From: Oliverpabstia intestinalis
Lineage (GTDB): Bacteria > Bacillota > Clostridia > Lachnospirales > Lachnospiraceae
Assembly: GCF_009696065.1 (NCBI RefSeq)
Contig: NZ_VUMS01000016.1
Span: 1 to 64,000, forward strand
Direction of reading: 5' to 3'
Length of the DNA stretch: 64,000 nucleotides
Shown here: piece by piece, positions 31,101 to 41,307 of the stretch
How positions within the stretch are numbered: the first letter of the stretch is position 1
Layout: each line of letters starts with the position of its first letter
Translations under genes and position numbers: made by a program
Notes under the pieces: model-generated
Told to the model about the DNA's origin: nothing
Databases searched by the model: none
What the model saw: the letters and a program-made list of their open reading frames with translations, nothing else

Positions 31101-32786
31101 TTACTGCAGATACTGTGCGATCACCGGCCATACAGATGCCCGCTCAAATCCCAGTTTCCACTCAGCTACTCCTGCCAGCTGATTCTCCTGTATCAGTTTC
31201 ATCTTCTCCCCGATGGACTGTTCATCTTCCACCCAGATGGTATAGATTCCATCCTCAGCTTCTACACTCGCTACATTCTGCCCGGCTTCATCATCCCAGT
31301 AAGTATCCATACCATGTTCACTGATATAATTTGCAGCTCCATCCATTCCCAACACTTCGCTGGTCAGATTTCCCGCACCAAATGGCTGGATCCAGACTCT
31401 TGTATAGAATGGAATCGCATTGATCACTTTCTGTGCCGGCACTTCTTTCAGTGTATCTTCGATACCTGCTTTTACAAATCCAAGTGAAGACACCGAACCT
31501 GCATCTGTGCTCCCTGCATAATGTTCATCGTAACCCATAATGATCACATAGTCTGCAACAATTCCCTGTTCTGTTCTGTCATAATGTTTGCTGTAAGTCG
31601 GAACCGGGTCATCAATGGAAAATACTATTCCCTGATTACGGCAGGCAATCGAAAGTTCTCGTACAAACTGAATATAATGCGGTGCCTGTTCTTCTGTAAT
31701 TGATTCAAAATCCAGGTTGATTCCATCCAATCCCACTGAGGCTGCCTGTGTCATCAGTTGCTGAATGATATTGGCACGTGCCGCTGTACTTGACAGGAAT
31801 GTCAGATTATCCGTTTCACTGTTAAAATTATCGATCAGTCCCCAGACCTCCATCCCCATAGCATGTGCCTGGTTTACATAATCAGCACTTGCCAGTGAAG
31901 AAATTGTTCCATTATTATCCGTCACCGAAAACCAGGTTGGTGAAATCGTGTTCACTCCCTGTGCATCTGCCACCATCTGTGCCAATGTTGCGTTTCCATC
32001 CATACTGGTCACCTGATGAAACGCAAGATTGATTTTATAATCTTTACTGATATTGGTATATTCCGGTACAGTACTTGCATGTTCCTCATTATCATCCTTC
32101 GGATCCGAAAGTACTTCTTTTTTTATATATCCACTGTAGCCATCTGCCGTAGCAACTCTGCTCCAATTGTCCAGCTCCTCCTGCAGATACAGCGTATCTC
32201 CTTTTTTTACCTTGGCCACAATAGAACTCTTAATCCCGCCTTTCTGACGAATCTCACTGTTTTTCTGTGCCGTTACCAGCTGCAGATCATTCCATTTTGT
32301 TCGAACCACCACACGAGCCGGATCTTCAAAAGCAGTATACGTCATATCCGTATACTGGCTGACAAATTCAAGATCCAGATAAACACCGCCATCAATCTGT
32401 TTCAGTATCACATAATCCGTCATCTGAGTCCCTGCTGATGTCACATACTGCGTACTCTCAGGAACAATCTGAAATTCTTCCGTTGGCAACGTATACAGCA
32501 TCACCTGCTGCTGACTGTCCCAGTAAAATCTGCTGTTAATATATGTAGCAACGACAGAATTCTCTACATAATACCTTCCGTCGATCATTTTTACTTTTGC
32601 ATCTTCAAGCTCATGGTTCACCACCAGCCCCGCCTCATCATCTCCGGTGAGCTGAAAATAGTCTTTTCCGTCTATGATTGTTCCGGACGGAGTATATTTT
32701 TTAATAAATATAGAAAGGATCCCTGCGCAGATCACTAAAAAAATCAATATGATCACCGAAAAAACCGGTGTTATTTTTTTCTTCAT
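31101..32786 (-). CDS. GH18 domain protein with SH3 domain, membrane-anchored
   Basis: 561 residues from ATG 32786 (GGAGG, 9 nt). A signal anchor (VFSVIILIFLVICAGILSIF) is followed by a copper-amine-oxidase-like N-terminal region. An SH3-type domain (SSIVAKVKKGDTLYLQEELDNWSRV) precedes a GH18 barrel with VGLDGINLDFESI, the DGxxxDxE catalytic motif with the Glu present. SleL/YaaH-type members act on spore cortex or peptidoglycan as N-acetylglucosaminidases. Given cwlD nearby, a sporulation or cell-wall role is plausible. Confidence 0.85.
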   Translation of the reverse strand: MKKKITPVFSVIILIFLVICAGILSIFIKKYTPSGTIIDGKDYFQLTGDDEAGLVVNHELEDAKVKMIDGRYYVENSVVATYINSRFYWDSQQQVMLYTLPTEEFQIVPESTQYVTSAGTQMTDYVILKQIDGGVYLDLEFVSQYTDMTYTAFEDPARVVVRTKWNDLQLVTAQKNSEIRQKGGIKSSIVAKVKKGDTLYLQEELDNWSRVATADGYSGYIKKEVLSDPKDDNEEHASTVPEYTNISKDYKINLAFHQVTSMDGNATLAQMVADAQGVNTISPTWFSVTDNNGTISSLASADYVNQAHAMGMEVWGLIDNFNSETDNLTFLSSTAARANIIQQLMTQAASVGLDGINLDFESITEEQAPHYIQFVRELSIACRNQGIVFSIDDPVPTYSKHYDRTEQGIVADYVIIMGYDEHYAGSTDAGSVSSLGFVKAGIEDTLKEVPAQKVINAIPFYTRVWIQPFGAGNLTSEVLGMDGAANYISEHGMDTYWDDEAGQNVASVEAEDGIYTIWVEDEQSIGEKMKLIQENQLAGVAEWKLGFERASVWPVIAQYLQ

Positions 32787-32882
32787 TTCTGATAACCTCC
32801 TACTGCCCTTTATTATAACAACAGAATGATTTCCCGTCATCTTTTTTTGACATATTTTTTGTTTTTTCTATATTTTATCTTT

Positions 32883-32949
32883 GACTTTGACTCGTTGCTC
32901 GCGTAAAAATCAAAATTGGTCCACCGGACCAATTAATGATATGCAATGC
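32883..32949. repeat. Composite intergenic repeat, copy 1
   Basis: GACTTTGACTCGTTGCTCGC at 32883 recurs at 54390 with three changes over 25 bp. ATGATATGCAATGC ending at 32949 recurs at 34957-34977 and 55930-55950. All copies stand just before terminator hairpins. No coding capacity is seen. Confidence 0.6.
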
Positions 32950-32953
32950 AAAA

Positions 32954-32996
32954 AAAGCCACAGCAAGAATAACTGAATTTTTTCTGCTGTGGCTTC
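32954..32996 (-). terminator. Terminator downstream of the 79-residue gene
   Basis: AAGCCACAGCA (32955-32965) and TGCTGTGGCTT (32984-32994) are perfect arms with T/A runs on both sides. It ends the small gene at 33086-33325 before the GH18 gene. Confidence 0.8.
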
Positions 32997-33085
32997 TTCT
33001 TTTTGCAAAACAGCTTTTCTATGCAAGGGAGGGAACCTTATAGGATATTATTGTTTCTCTGCTGCTTTACATTTTCTGTTTTCAT

Positions 33086-33325
33086 TTATAATTTCTGTGT
33101 ATAACCATCTTCTTTCTTCACCGCATCGAACTCCAGCCGGAGCAGACGTCCGTAAGAATCCGGAACGTAATCTCTCATATAGGAAATATCTTCTGCGATC
33201 TTATGTGCTTTCCAGATTTCCTTCGGACTGCTGGGTTCTCCGTCCAGCCACAACGGAATCCCCTGTGCCTGATAAGCATCCAGTTCCTTTCGAAAATCAT
33301 CCTTTTGCTTCTTATTTTTTTTCAT
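33086..33325 (-). CDS. Small conserved hypothetical protein
   Basis: 79 residues, MKKNKKQKDDFRKELDAYQAQGIPLWLDGEPSSPKEIWKAHKIAEDISYMRDYVPD and on. The composition is that of a soluble helical protein without Cys or membrane segments. I do not recognise a family. It is monocistronic, with a good terminator after it and only a weak, distant AAAGGA before the ATG, so the start is not firm. It looks like real coding sequence because it has a compact, non-repetitive composition. Confidence 0.55.
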   Translation of the reverse strand: MKKNKKQKDDFRKELDAYQAQGIPLWLDGEPSSPKEIWKAHKIAEDISYMRDYVPDSYGRLLRLEFDAVKKEDGYTQKL

Positions 33326-33904
33326 GTTTTTTGTGATATATGATCCTTTCTTAAGTGCACAGCACCATTATTTTTCGAAAAGATGACACTCGTCCCATCA
33401 ATTAAATTAATTACATTCATTTTTACACTTTGGGGAAAATACGATATTATACGCTAATGAATTGAATAAAATTGTAAATAGTTGAAACGTTTTTTGAAAT
33501 GTTTATAGATTATCAAAACAGTGGCTGGCCTCACATCCTTTCCAGGAACCGTGCCACCTCTTCTGGTTTTTATTATACCTGATTTTTCCTATAATGCAAG
33601 AAGAATATTACGAAAAGGCCGAAAACCATTAAAATATTACACATTTTCCTCAAAATTGTTGAATTCTGTCTTTATTCGTCGAAAATCCTCTTCCGTACGG
33701 TTTGCAATCTTTTTCTATCACCTGCAGAAACTACTGTGAAATAACAAATGCAGAGATTTTAATCCTTTACATCCGGTTTGCATATAGTATATAATAATAA
33801 TGATTCAATATGCTCTTTTTGTAGCTAGCTACGCTGAGGCTTTTTAAACTGTACAATTGGATTCGCAGACAAGTGAATGATACAGTTATTTCGAAAACGG
33901 TGTA
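33326..33904. other. Noncoding stretch upstream of the MITE and mecA
   Basis: About 580 bp without a credible gene; AT-rich with scattered promoter-like sequence. It includes a second repeat family at 33866-33904 (CAGACAAGTGAATGATACAG and on), which recurs at 54331-54369 with four mismatches in 39 bp. Confidence 0.5.
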
Positions 33905-33908
33905 CTAG

Positions 33909-34066
33909 AGCGTGTCTGAAAAAGGCTTTTCGTGAGCTGCGAGTCCCAGTTTGTGGGAGATTTTATCCGAATGAGGGCGGCGTAGCGGGCTACGGCAACC
34001 GAATGAGGGTAACATATACCGCAATGTAGGGCTTGCAAGTTGTGGAAATGATTTTTCAGACACGCT
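33909..34066. mobile_element. 158-bp MITE upstream of mecA
   Basis: Perfect 15-bp terminal inverted repeats AGCGTGTCTGAAAAA (33909-33923) and TTTTTCAGACACGCT (34052-34066) are flanked by a CTAG target duplication on both sides (33905-33908, 34067-34070). The interior has no gene. The ends resemble those of DDE insertion sequences, whose transposase would have to act in trans. It ends 36 bp before the mecA start. Confidence 0.85.
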
Positions 34067-34101
34067 CTAGAACAATGGTTGATAGTAAGGATGTGATATC
34101 T

Positions 34102-34917
34102 GTGAAAATAGAAAAAATTAATGATACCCAGATCCGCTGCACACTGACCAGCGAAGATCTGGCGGATCGCCAGCTAAAGTTAAGTGAACTGGCTTACGGA
34201 TCCGAAAAAGCAAAAGATCTTTTTCGTGATATGATGCTACAGGCTCAGGATCAGTTTGGTTTTGAAGCCGACAATGTTCCACTAATGATTGAAGCAATTC
34301 CGATTACACCGGACAGTATCGTACTGATCATCACAAAAGTAGAAGACCCGGAAGAACTGGATACCCGTTTTTCCAAGTTTGCTGCCGGTATCGATGAAAC
34401 TGCTCCTTCCCAGACGGAAGGGCCGGCTGTTACCGGTGCAGACGACATCCTGGATCTTTTCCAGAAACTGTGTGAAGGACGACTCAAAAAGCCTGTTGCT
34501 TCCTCTGAAAAAAATAAAACCGAAGATTCCTCCGACAGAAAAACAAAGATTCAGCCGGATACTGCAGAAACGCACTCTGATACAGAGGCAGCGGAAAATG
34601 ACATTGCTCAGACCCGTCCGGATCTGACCCGTATCTTCACATTTTCCAGTCTGGACACCGTTATCCGGGCGGCTCTTACTTTAAACGGATGGTATACCGG
34701 CACAAACACACTCTATAAAGACCGTGAGACTACTTACGTACTGATCCTGCATCAGTCCGGCATGAATCCGGAAGACTTTAACAGAGTCTGCAACATGCTC
34801 TCCGAATATGGTACCGGCAAAGCCTGCACCGCTGCAACAGAAGCCTATTTCAAAGAACACGGTGAGATTCTGATAGCTGATCAGGCACTGCAGCAGCTGT
34901 TATTATTGAATGTATAA
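34102..34917 (+). CDS. mecA: Adaptor protein MecA
   Basis: 271 residues. The start GTG 34102 gives VKIEKINDTQIRCTLTSEDLADR, the family N-terminus, with AAGGA about 10 nt upstream; in-frame ATGs upstream lie inside or beside the MITE. The N-terminal domain (about 1-110) binds substrates. A variable linker (about 115-185) is rich in Ser/Glu/Thr. The C-terminal domain (FTFSSLDTVIRAALTLNGW through ICNMLSEYG-like region) binds ClpC. MecA targets proteins such as ComK to ClpCP. The MITE insertion may have replaced the native promoter. Confidence 0.92.
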   Translation: MKIEKINDTQIRCTLTSEDLADRQLKLSELAYGSEKAKDLFRDMMLQAQDQFGFEADNVPLMIEAIPITPDSIVLIITKVEDPEELDTRFSKFAAGIDETAPSQTEGPAVTGADDILDLFQKLCEGRLKKPVASSEKNKTEDSSDRKTKIQPDTAETHSDTEAAENDIAQTRPDLTRIFTFSSLDTVIRAALTLNGWYTGTNTLYKDRETTYVLILHQSGMNPEDFNRVCNMLSEYGTGKACTAATEAYFKEHGEILIADQALQQLLLLNV

Positions 34918-34956
34918 CTTTCAAAATCAGGTTTCAGTTGAAATCGGTTCACGGAG

Positions 34957-34977
34957 TCAATTATTGATATGCAATGC
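34957..34977. repeat. Terminator-associated repeat, copy 2
   Basis: CAATTATTGATATGCAATGC with preceding CGGTTCACGG; compare 32931-32949 and 55930-55950. Confidence 0.6.
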
Positions 34978-34983
34978 GGAATA

Positions 34984-35029
34984 AAACGAAACGGCAGGAC
35001 ATCTGAATTCTTCCTGCCGTTTCGTTTTT
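34984..35029. terminator. Bidirectional terminator between mecA and DUF1858 gene
   Basis: GAAACGGCAGGA (34988-34999) and TCCTGCCGTTTC (35012-35023) with A/T runs at both sides serve the two convergent genes. Confidence 0.85.
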
Positions 35030-35043
35030 CTTTACACGATTTT

Positions 35044-35244
35044 TTATTGTGCCAGATAATCATTAATCTGATCTACCAGCAGATCTACATCCAGTCCATG
35101 AACCATCGCTGCTTCTTCCAGGGTCTCTCCCTGTGCAGACGGACAACCAATGCAGTGCATACCGGCGCGCATTAAAATTACTACGATATTTGGATCGATC
35201 GTAACCAGATCGGCAATAATCATATCTTTGGAAATTTTTCTCAT
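35044..35244 (-). CDS. DUF1858 domain protein
   Basis: 66 residues from ATG 35244 with GGAG 8 nt upstream. It reads KISKDMIIADLVTIDPNIVVILMRAGMHCIGCPSAQGETLEEAA. The paired CxxC in HCIGCPSA is the redox disulfide typical of the DUF1858 'hybrid-cluster-protein-associated' domain. The function is unknown; it is often near Fe-S and nitrosative-stress genes. Here it is divergent from a ferredoxin. Confidence 0.88.
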   Translation of the reverse strand: MRKISKDMIIADLVTIDPNIVVILMRAGMHCIGCPSAQGETLEEAAMVHGLDVDLLVDQINDYLAQ

Positions 35245-35438
35245 TCTGTTTATCTCCTTTCCTGTGATACGCACATTATAATACCATTTTCTCCCGTAGG
35301 CAACTGTTGTATCACACCAAAATCATACAAACTCCTGCGATTGTACGTAAATTTGTACTTGTAATCCTGCACTACTTATATTAGAATTAGCATATAGCCG
35401 AGAGTATATCGGTAAATACGAAAAGGAGGATTTGAATT

Positions 35439-35609
35439 ATGGCATATGTAATTTCTGACGAATGTGTAGCATGTGGAACATGCGCTGGTGAATGTCCAGT
35501 AGAAGCTATCAGCGAAGGTGATGGAAAATATGTTATCGATGCTGATACTTGTGTAGAATGCGGTACCTGTGCAGGTGTCTGTCCTACAGAAGCTATCGTT
35601 GAAGAATAA
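35439..35609 (+). CDS. 2[4Fe-4S] ferredoxin
   Basis: 56 residues, preceded by AAAGGAGG. Two CxxCxxCxxxCP motifs, CVACGTCAGECP and CVECGTCAGVCP, are separated by an acidic linker. This is the classic clostridial low-potential electron carrier for hydrogenase, PFOR and related enzymes. It is monocistronic with a very strong terminator directly after it, as expected of a highly expressed gene. Confidence 0.96.
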   Translation: MAYVISDECVACGTCAGECPVEAISEGDGKYVIDADTCVECGTCAGVCPTEAIVEE

Positions 35610-35641
35610 TTATTATTTTAAATATAATTATTTCCGCGCGG

Positions 35642-35690
35642 AAGAAGGAGCTGTACACAAAACTGTGTACAGCTCCTTCTTTATGTTATT
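35642..35690 (+). terminator. Terminator of the ferredoxin gene
   Basis: AAGAAGGAGCTGTACACA and TGTGTACAGCTCCTTCTT form an 18-bp perfect stem with an AAAC loop, followed by T-rich DNA. Confidence 0.9.
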
Positions 35691-35720
35691 TAGTAACTGT
35701 TTGCTCCCTTCACAGTTACG

Positions 35721-36293
35721 TTATTTTTTCTTTTTGCGATTTTCCTGCGTGGCGGCGACCATTTTTCTGGATTGTTGATGTCGCCGGATCGCTTCATCCA
35801 ATCTTCGGTAACGTCCTTCTTTCCTCTCCTTCAGTTCAATATCGTGAATCAGGCGTTCCATGATTGCCTGAAAACGTTCTTCTTTTGTCGGTTGTTCAGA
35901 TCTTCTTTTCTGCTTTTCTTCTTTTTTTTCAAAGGACTGCTCTGTCAAAAATTTCCGTGGAGTTACAATCTTTACCTGAATCTGTTCTTCCTGAAATTCC
36001 GGCTCTGTTTTCTGTTGTTTTATAATACCCTCTCCCGACATCCTATGTTCTTCCACTTGCGGAATTTCATCCTTCTCATGAAGTTTCTCTTTTATTGTCT
36101 TTAACTGCAAACCCTCTTTTTTCAGTTCCTTGATTTTCTGAAATATTTCCAGATCTTTATCGGTGTAGTATCGATGTCCCATCTCATTTCGTTTGATGGA
36201 CAAGCCCAGTTCCTCTTCCCAGTAGCGCAGTACATGAGGTTCTACCTGAACCAGTTTTGCCGTCTCAGAAATCAGGTATCTGGTTTCTTTCAT
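35721..36293 (-). CDS. MerR-family regulator with long basic C-terminus
   Basis: 190 residues from ATG 36293, with AGGAGG 10 nt upstream. The N-terminal MerR winged helix is RYLISETAKLVQVEPHVLRYWEEELGL through YYTDKDLEIFQKIKELKKEG. There is no effector-binding Cys cluster. The rest (80-190) is charged and ends in KKKK. Such MerR-like proteins (RacA/Yqxx style) can act in chromosome anchoring or regulation. The target is unknown. Confidence 0.8.
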   Translation of the reverse strand: MKETRYLISETAKLVQVEPHVLRYWEEELGLSIKRNEMGHRYYTDKDLEIFQKIKELKKEGLQLKTIKEKLHEKDEIPQVEEHRMSGEGIIKQQKTEPEFQEEQIQVKIVTPRKFLTEQSFEKKEEKQKRRSEQPTKEERFQAIMERLIHDIELKERKEGRYRRLDEAIRRHQQSRKMVAATQENRKKKK

Positions 36294-36364
36294 AATACAA
36301 GTACCTCCTGCACTCATTATAGAGCATACAGGAGGTACTTTACAAGAAAATCTCTTCGCCTTTT

Positions 36365-37699
36365 TTAGTCCTTTTTCGCGTTAACAAACCGAGTGTACTC
36401 CGGCATCCATACCAGATTTACTGTACCGATCGGGCCGTTTCGCTGTTTGGCGATGATAATTTCCGCCATGTTTTTGTTTTCAGTATCTTTATTATAATAA
36501 TCATCACGATAAATGAACATAACCACGTCCGCATCCTGCTCGATCGCTCCTGATTCTCGGAGGTCTGAAAGCATCGGCCGTTTATCATCTCGTTTTTCCA
36601 CCGCACGGCTCAGCTGTGACAGCGCAACCACCGGAACATTTAACTCTCTGGCTACCCCTTTCAGTGCCCGGGAAATATCAGAAATTTCCTGCTGACGGGA
36701 ATCACCGCCACGTCCACTACCGGACATCAACTGTAAGTAGTCAATGATAATAATATCCAGTCCCTGTTCCAATTTGAATTTTCTGCATTTGGACCGAAGC
36801 TCAGAAATAGAAATACCTGGTGTATCATCAATGATCAGACGGGAATTTCCAATCACACCGGCTCCCTCGATCAATTTCGCCCAGTCTTCATCTTCCAGAC
36901 TTCCGGTACGGATCTTTTGAGAATCCACCTTAGACTCCAGTGAGAACAGACGGTTCACCAGCTGTTCCTTACTCATCTCCAGCGAAAAGATGGCTACTGA
37001 TTTGTCTTTTCGAAAAGCCATATACTGTGCCATATTCAGAACAAATGCCGTCTTACCCATGGAAGGACGAGCCGCTACCAGGATAAAATCCGAAGGTTGC
37101 AGACCGGATGTCTTATAATCCAGATCCACAAAGCCCGTTGGAATTCCCGTTACAGTTCCCTTCGTCTGTGAAGCTTTCTCGATGGTCTCCAGGGCGTTTA
37201 ACACCACCTGGCGAATCGGAACATAATCTCCACCCGTTCTGGTCTGAAGAAGCTGAAACAGCTGCTTTTCTGTATCTTCCATGATTTCTTCCACCGGTTC
37301 TTTATCCAGATAACAGGTATTGGCAATATCTTCGTTCATCTTGATCAGTCGGCGCAACATTGCTTTTTCTTTGACGATTTTTGCATAATGTCCTACGTTA
37401 ACCGAAGTAGGTACCGCCGTCAGAAGATCCTTTGCAAATTCCATGCTGCTGATCTCCGGCGGAACATCCTTTTCTTTCAGTTTCTCCGGAAGTGTGACAA
37501 AGTCTACCGGTTTTCCTTCGTTATATAATTCCACCATGGAATCGAAAACAATTCCCATCTGCTGTCGATAGAACTCATCTCCGGTCAGGATCTCGGATGC
37601 AATCATAATCGCCTCACGGTTCATCATCATACAACCGATGACAGAGCGCTCCGCATCATCGCTGTGGGGCAGAATTCGTTTAATCAGTTCTTCTTCCAC
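36365..37699 (-). CDS. dnaB: Replicative DNA helicase DnaB
   Basis: 444 residues: an N-terminal helical domain (DAERSVIGCMMMNREAIMIAS), then the RecA-type ATPase with VAARPSMGKTAFVLNMA (Walker A), LDIIIIDYLQLMSG (Walker B) and the GPIGTVNLVW end. It unwinds DNA at the fork as a hexamer. It is encoded 13 bp after rplI in the gdpP-rplI-dnaB operon, a conserved Firmicutes order. Confidence 0.97.
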   Translation of the reverse strand: MEEELIKRILPHSDDAERSVIGCMMMNREAIMIASEILTGDEFYRQQMGIVFDSMVELYNEGKPVDFVTLPEKLKEKDVPPEISSMEFAKDLLTAVPTSVNVGHYAKIVKEKAMLRRLIKMNEDIANTCYLDKEPVEEIMEDTEKQLFQLLQTRTGGDYVPIRQVVLNALETIEKASQTKGTVTGIPTGFVDLDYKTSGLQPSDFILVAARPSMGKTAFVLNMAQYMAFRKDKSVAIFSLEMSKEQLVNRLFSLESKVDSQKIRTGSLEDEDWAKLIEGAGVIGNSRLIIDDTPGISISELRSKCRKFKLEQGLDIIIIDYLQLMSGSGRGGDSRQQEISDISRALKGVARELNVPVVALSQLSRAVEKRDDKRPMLSDLRESGAIEQDADVVMFIYRDDYYNKDTENKNMAEIIIAKQRNGPIGTVNLVWMPEYTRFVNAKKD

Positions 37700-37712
37700 G
37701 GAAGAATTCCTC

Positions 37713-38159
37713 CTATGCTTCTTTTACCACAACCTTCAGTTCACCTGTTACCTTCGGATGTAACTTGATTGGCACCATAGTTGTACCCAGCTCTTTGATC
37801 GGAGCTGAAAGCTGCAGTTTCTTTTTGTCCAGTTCATATCCAAGCTGTGCCTTTGCCGCCTCCGCGATCTCTTTTGCAGAGATGGATCCGAAAGTTCTTC
37901 CACCTTCTCCAACTTTAATGCCTACGGTTACCTGTTTGTCTTTCAGTTCTTCCGCGAATGCTTTTGCAGCATCCAGATTTTCCTGTGCTACTTTGTCTTT
38001 ATGAGCTTTCTGAAGTTTCAGATCATTCATATTTTTTCCGGTTGCTTCCACACCAAGTTTTTTGGGAAGCAGAAGATTTCTTGCGTATCCGTCACTTACA
38101 TTAACAACCTGTCCTTTTTTTCCAAGAGCTTTTACATCTTCAAGCAAAATAACTTTCAT
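37713..38159 (-). CDS. rplI: 50S ribosomal protein L9
   Basis: 148 residues, [36 protein letters not shown], the L9 N-terminal rRNA-binding domain, a long connecting helix and the C-terminal domain [16 protein letters not shown]. It lies 2 bp after gdpP. Confidence 0.98.
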   Translation of the reverse strand: MKVILLEDVKALGKKGQVVNVSDGYARNLLLPKKLGVEATGKNMNDLKLQKAHKDKVAQENLDAAKAFAEELKDKQVTVGIKVGEGGRTFGSISAKEIAEAAKAQLGYELDKKKLQLSAPIKELGTTMVPIKLHPKVTGELKVVVKEA

Positions 38160-38161
38160 CT

Positions 38162-40207
38162 TTATATATCTCCTTCATCTAGCATTTTCTGTAAAGTCTG
38201 TTTCAGTACATCTTTCGCCTCTGTAATAGAGTAATGTTCCAGCTGCGCTCCTGCGATATTCAGGTGCCCGCCACCGCCAAGGCGTTCCATCACAATCTGT
38301 ACATTTATTTCGTCGATGGATCTTGCACTGATATAAATCGTATTGCGATAATCTGTCAGCACAAAAGATGCCTTTACCCCAATGATATTCAGCAACTCAT
38401 TTGCCGCCTGTGCACCAATCACTGTAGGGCTGTCAAGTCCTTCACTTGGACACACCGAAATTGCAAAGTGTTCACGAAACAGTTCTGCGTTTCGGATTGC
38501 TTCTCCTTTAGCCCGATAATCCTCAACATGTTCACGAAACATCTTTCTTACCCTTGTCACATCCGCACCACATCTCCGCAGAAAAGCTGCGGCCTCAAAC
38601 GTGCGTACACCGGTTTTTGTAAGAAAATTATTGGTATCGATCATTATTCCCGCATACAGACTGTCAGCCTCTATATTCCGGATCCGAATACCGTCCGCAA
38701 AATATTGCAGAATCTCTGCAACCATCTCGCAGGCCGATGATGCATAGGGTTCAATATAAGATAATACCGCATTCTGAATAATATCTTTACTCTGTCTGTG
38801 ATGATCCAGTACCACGATTGTCTTGGTCATATACAGAAGTTCTTCACATTCTGTATAACCTGGTCGGTTCGTATCCACTACAACCACTACCGTATTATCA
38901 TCCACAATCTCTTTTGCTTCATGACTTGTGACAAACATCCGGAAATCATAATCCTGGCTGTGCAGGAACCCGTCCATCAGCGGACGGATCGATGAAGTCG
39001 GATTATTGATTACAATATAAGCTTTTTTCTCCAGAGTTCTTGCAGCCCGGTAGATACCGATGGCAGCTCCGAAAGAATCCACATCTGTAATCTTGTGTCC
39101 CATGACCACGATCTTGTCCTTACTGCTCATAAATTCTTTCAGAGCATGGGCTTTCACTCTGGCTTTCACTCTGGTAGTCTTTTCCATCATCTGAGATTTT
39201 CCGCCAAAATACGTGATATTATTGCCATCTTTGATGACAACCTGGTCACCACCACGACCAAGAGCCAGTTCCATGGCGATCCGGGCCGATTCGGAAGTAT
39301 GCGCATACGAATCCGCATTGATACCGATACCGATACTGATAGTTACCGCCATCTCATTTCCGATATTTACAGATTTTACTTCTTCCAGAATATTAAATTT
39401 TTTCTCTTTTAACTGTTCCAGTGACTTACGGCGCATGACCAGAAAATATTTATCTTTTTCCAGTTTCTTCACCACGCCGTCTATCGAAGCAAAATACTTG
39501 TTGATCTTACGATCAATCAGCGCGATCAACAAAGAGCTTCTGACCTCTTCAACGCTTTCTAGCGCTTCCTCATAATTATCCAGATACAAAAGTCCGGTCA
39601 CAAGCTGTTCTTCCTGATTCTTCCGCATATACTTTTTAAGTTCTGTTTCATCAAAAAGATAGGCTGCAATCAAATAATTCTTCTCTTTATCTGCATCTAT
39701 GATCTGAGAACCATCCAGCAGTTCATCGATCTCTACTCTTCGCATGTTCAGCCGAAAATCATGATCCTGATATGCGACTTCGAAATCTCTTACTTCCTCC
39801 GGCAACGGAAGTTTGTTCATTGTCACCTCCGGAAAAATATTTCCGATAAAGCGACGGTACTTCTGATCTTTCCCCGTCAGATAAAGGAACTCATCATTCA
39901 TCCAGAGGATCTTTCCTTCTGCATCCAGCAAGGCATAGGGAAGTGCAAAGTTTTTCATCAGACTTTTCTGCACCTGACCATATTGGGTAGCAAAAGAAAT
40001 CAGTTCGTTGAGGAACACCGGTCTTCTGTGAAAATATAGCAGAATCCCGAGCAACAGATACACTGCCGTAAATACTGTACCGATTCCTCCCGCCTTCCAG
40101 CTGACGCTGTATAATAACACATCCATTGCCACCAGAAGTATCGTCAGAATAAAAGGCCAGCGCATATATGTTGCCAGCTTACCCTTTAACTTAATTCCAT
40201 CTTTCAT
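38162..40207 (-). CDS. gdpP: Cyclic-di-AMP phosphodiesterase GdpP (DHH family)
   Basis: 681 residues. Two N-terminal membrane segments ([30 protein letters not shown]) are followed by a PAS domain (about 85-150) and a degenerate GGDEF domain. DHH motifs come next: [39 protein letters not shown]1 domain ([14 protein letters not shown]) ends the protein. It hydrolyses c-di-AMP to pApA, controlling osmolyte and wall homeostasis. Confidence 0.96.
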   Translation of the reverse strand: MKDGIKLKGKLATYMRWPFILTILLVAMDVLLYSVSWKAGGIGTVFTAVYLLLGILLYFHRRPVFLNELISFATQYGQVQKSLMKNFALPYALLDAEGKILWMNDEFLYLTGKDQKYRRFIGNIFPEVTMNKLPLPEEVRDFEVAYQDHDFRLNMRRVEIDELLDGSQIIDADKEKNYLIAAYLFDETELKKYMRKNQEEQLVTGLLYLDNYEEALESVEEVRSSLLIALIDRKINKYFASIDGVVKKLEKDKYFLVMRRKSLEQLKEKKFNILEEVKSVNIGNEMAVTISIGIGINADSYAHTSESARIAMELALGRGGDQVVIKDGNNITYFGGKSQMMEKTTRVKARVKAHALKEFMSSKDKIVVMGHKITDVDSFGAAIGIYRAARTLEKKAYIVINNPTSSIRPLMDGFLHSQDYDFRMFVTSHEAKEIVDDNTVVVVVDTNRPGYTECEELLYMTKTIVVLDHHRQSKDIIQNAVLSYIEPYASSACEMVAEILQYFADGIRIRNIEADSLYAGIMIDTNNFLTKTGVRTFEAAAFLRRCGADVTRVRKMFREHVEDYRAKGEAIRNAELFREHFAISVCPSEGLDSPTVIGAQAANELLNIIGVKASFVLTDYRNTIYISARSIDEINVQIVMERLGGGGHLNIAGAQLEHYSITEAKDVLKQTLQKMLDEGDI

Positions 40208-40399
40208 ACTCTGTACCTATTATCGATTTTCCCTCCGCATATTCTATCCCCACAGAGTAAAAATCTCCTTTTCCAAGTACACCTTTGCTTTCTTTAAACA
40301 AAGGTATGATTTTCCGGCACTCTGTCAAAAATGACAAACCACCAAATTACTCTCCTATTATATCATTTCCCGCGCAAAGAAAAAAGTCTTTTCTTTTTA

Positions 40400-40434
40400 A
40401 ACAAGAAAACCGCCATCGGTTTCCCGATGACGGT
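40400..40434 (-). terminator. Terminator of the rpsF-ssb-rpsR operon
   Basis: Minus-strand ACCGTCATCGG-GAAA-CCGATGGCGGT followed by TTTTCTTG. Confidence 0.8.
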
Positions 40435-40451
40435 ATAACAAACTTTTTGAA

Positions 40452-40715
40452 TTAGTCTGTTACATATGGCATAATAGCGATATGTCTTGCTTTTTTGATT
40501 TCTACAGTCAGAGCTCTCTGATGTTTTGCACAGTTTCCTGTGATTCTTCTAGGAAGGATTTTTCCTCTCTCGGAAACATATTTTCTTAATTTATTTACAT
40601 CTTTGTAGCTGATTTCATTGTTTTCTTTACCGCAGAATACACAAACTTTTTTTCTTCTGCGTCCGCCTCTTCTCTTCATTGGAGAATCCGGTCTTTCACT
40701 TTTATTGTAAGCCAT
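40452..40715 (-). CDS. rpsR: 30S ribosomal protein S18
   Basis: 87 residues. [46 protein letters not shown] carries the CxxC...C-x2-H zinc-binding version of S18. It binds S6 on the platform of the small subunit. Last gene of the operon. Confidence 0.97.
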   Translation of the reverse strand: MAYNKSERPDSPMKRRGGRRRKKVCVFCGKENNEISYKDVNKLRKYVSERGKILPRRITGNCAKHQRALTVEIKKARHIAIMPYVTD

Positions 40716-40774
40716 GAATATTACCTCCTTATCGAAATCTAACGATTCGCACCCGAACCTGGGTTCAATGCGTA

Positions 40775-41230
40775 TTAGTTAAATGGCAGATCCTCATCAA
40801 TTCCATCCGGAATATTCATAAAACCGTCTGCAGATCCGCTTCCACCTGCTGTCGGAGCGGATGGTGCTGCCTGACCGCCAAAATTACCGCCACGGTAATT
40901 GTCGCTGGCTGCCTTGCTCTCTGCAAACTCCTGGTCTTCAACTACTACATCCGTGGTATAGACCTTCTGGCCGTCCCGGTTTGTGTAGCTTCCGGTCTGA
41001 ATTCTTCCACTGACTACAACCTTCAATCCCTGACGGAAATACTTCTCAGCAAATTCTGCTGATCTTCCAAAGGCTACACAGCCAATAAAATCAGCCGTTG
41101 CCTCACCGTCTCTCTTGAATCTTCTGTCAACAGCCAGTGTATATCTTGCGATTGCCATTGAATTGTCACCTGCTGAATATCTTACCTCAGGATCTCTTGT
41201 TAAACGACCCATTAAAATGACTTTGTTCAT
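40775..41230 (-). CDS. ssb: Single-stranded DNA-binding protein
   Basis: 151 residues: the OB-fold [33 protein letters not shown] and [20 protein letters not shown] Gly-rich linker follows, then the acidic tip DEDLPFN that recruits partner proteins. It lies between rpsF and rpsR. Confidence 0.97.
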   Translation of the reverse strand: MNKVILMGRLTRDPEVRYSAGDNSMAIARYTLAVDRRFKRDGEATADFIGCVAFGRSAEFAEKYFRQGLKVVVSGRIQTGSYTNRDGQKVYTTDVVVEDQEFAESKAASDNYRGGNFGGQAAPSAPTAGGSGSADGFMNIPDGIDEDLPFN

Positions 41231-41307
41231 ATTCTTACCTCTCTTGTAAATGTATATACTTTTACGGGATCTTACAAACCTTTAATGGGCTTGGCACTTA
41301 AGAAAAA

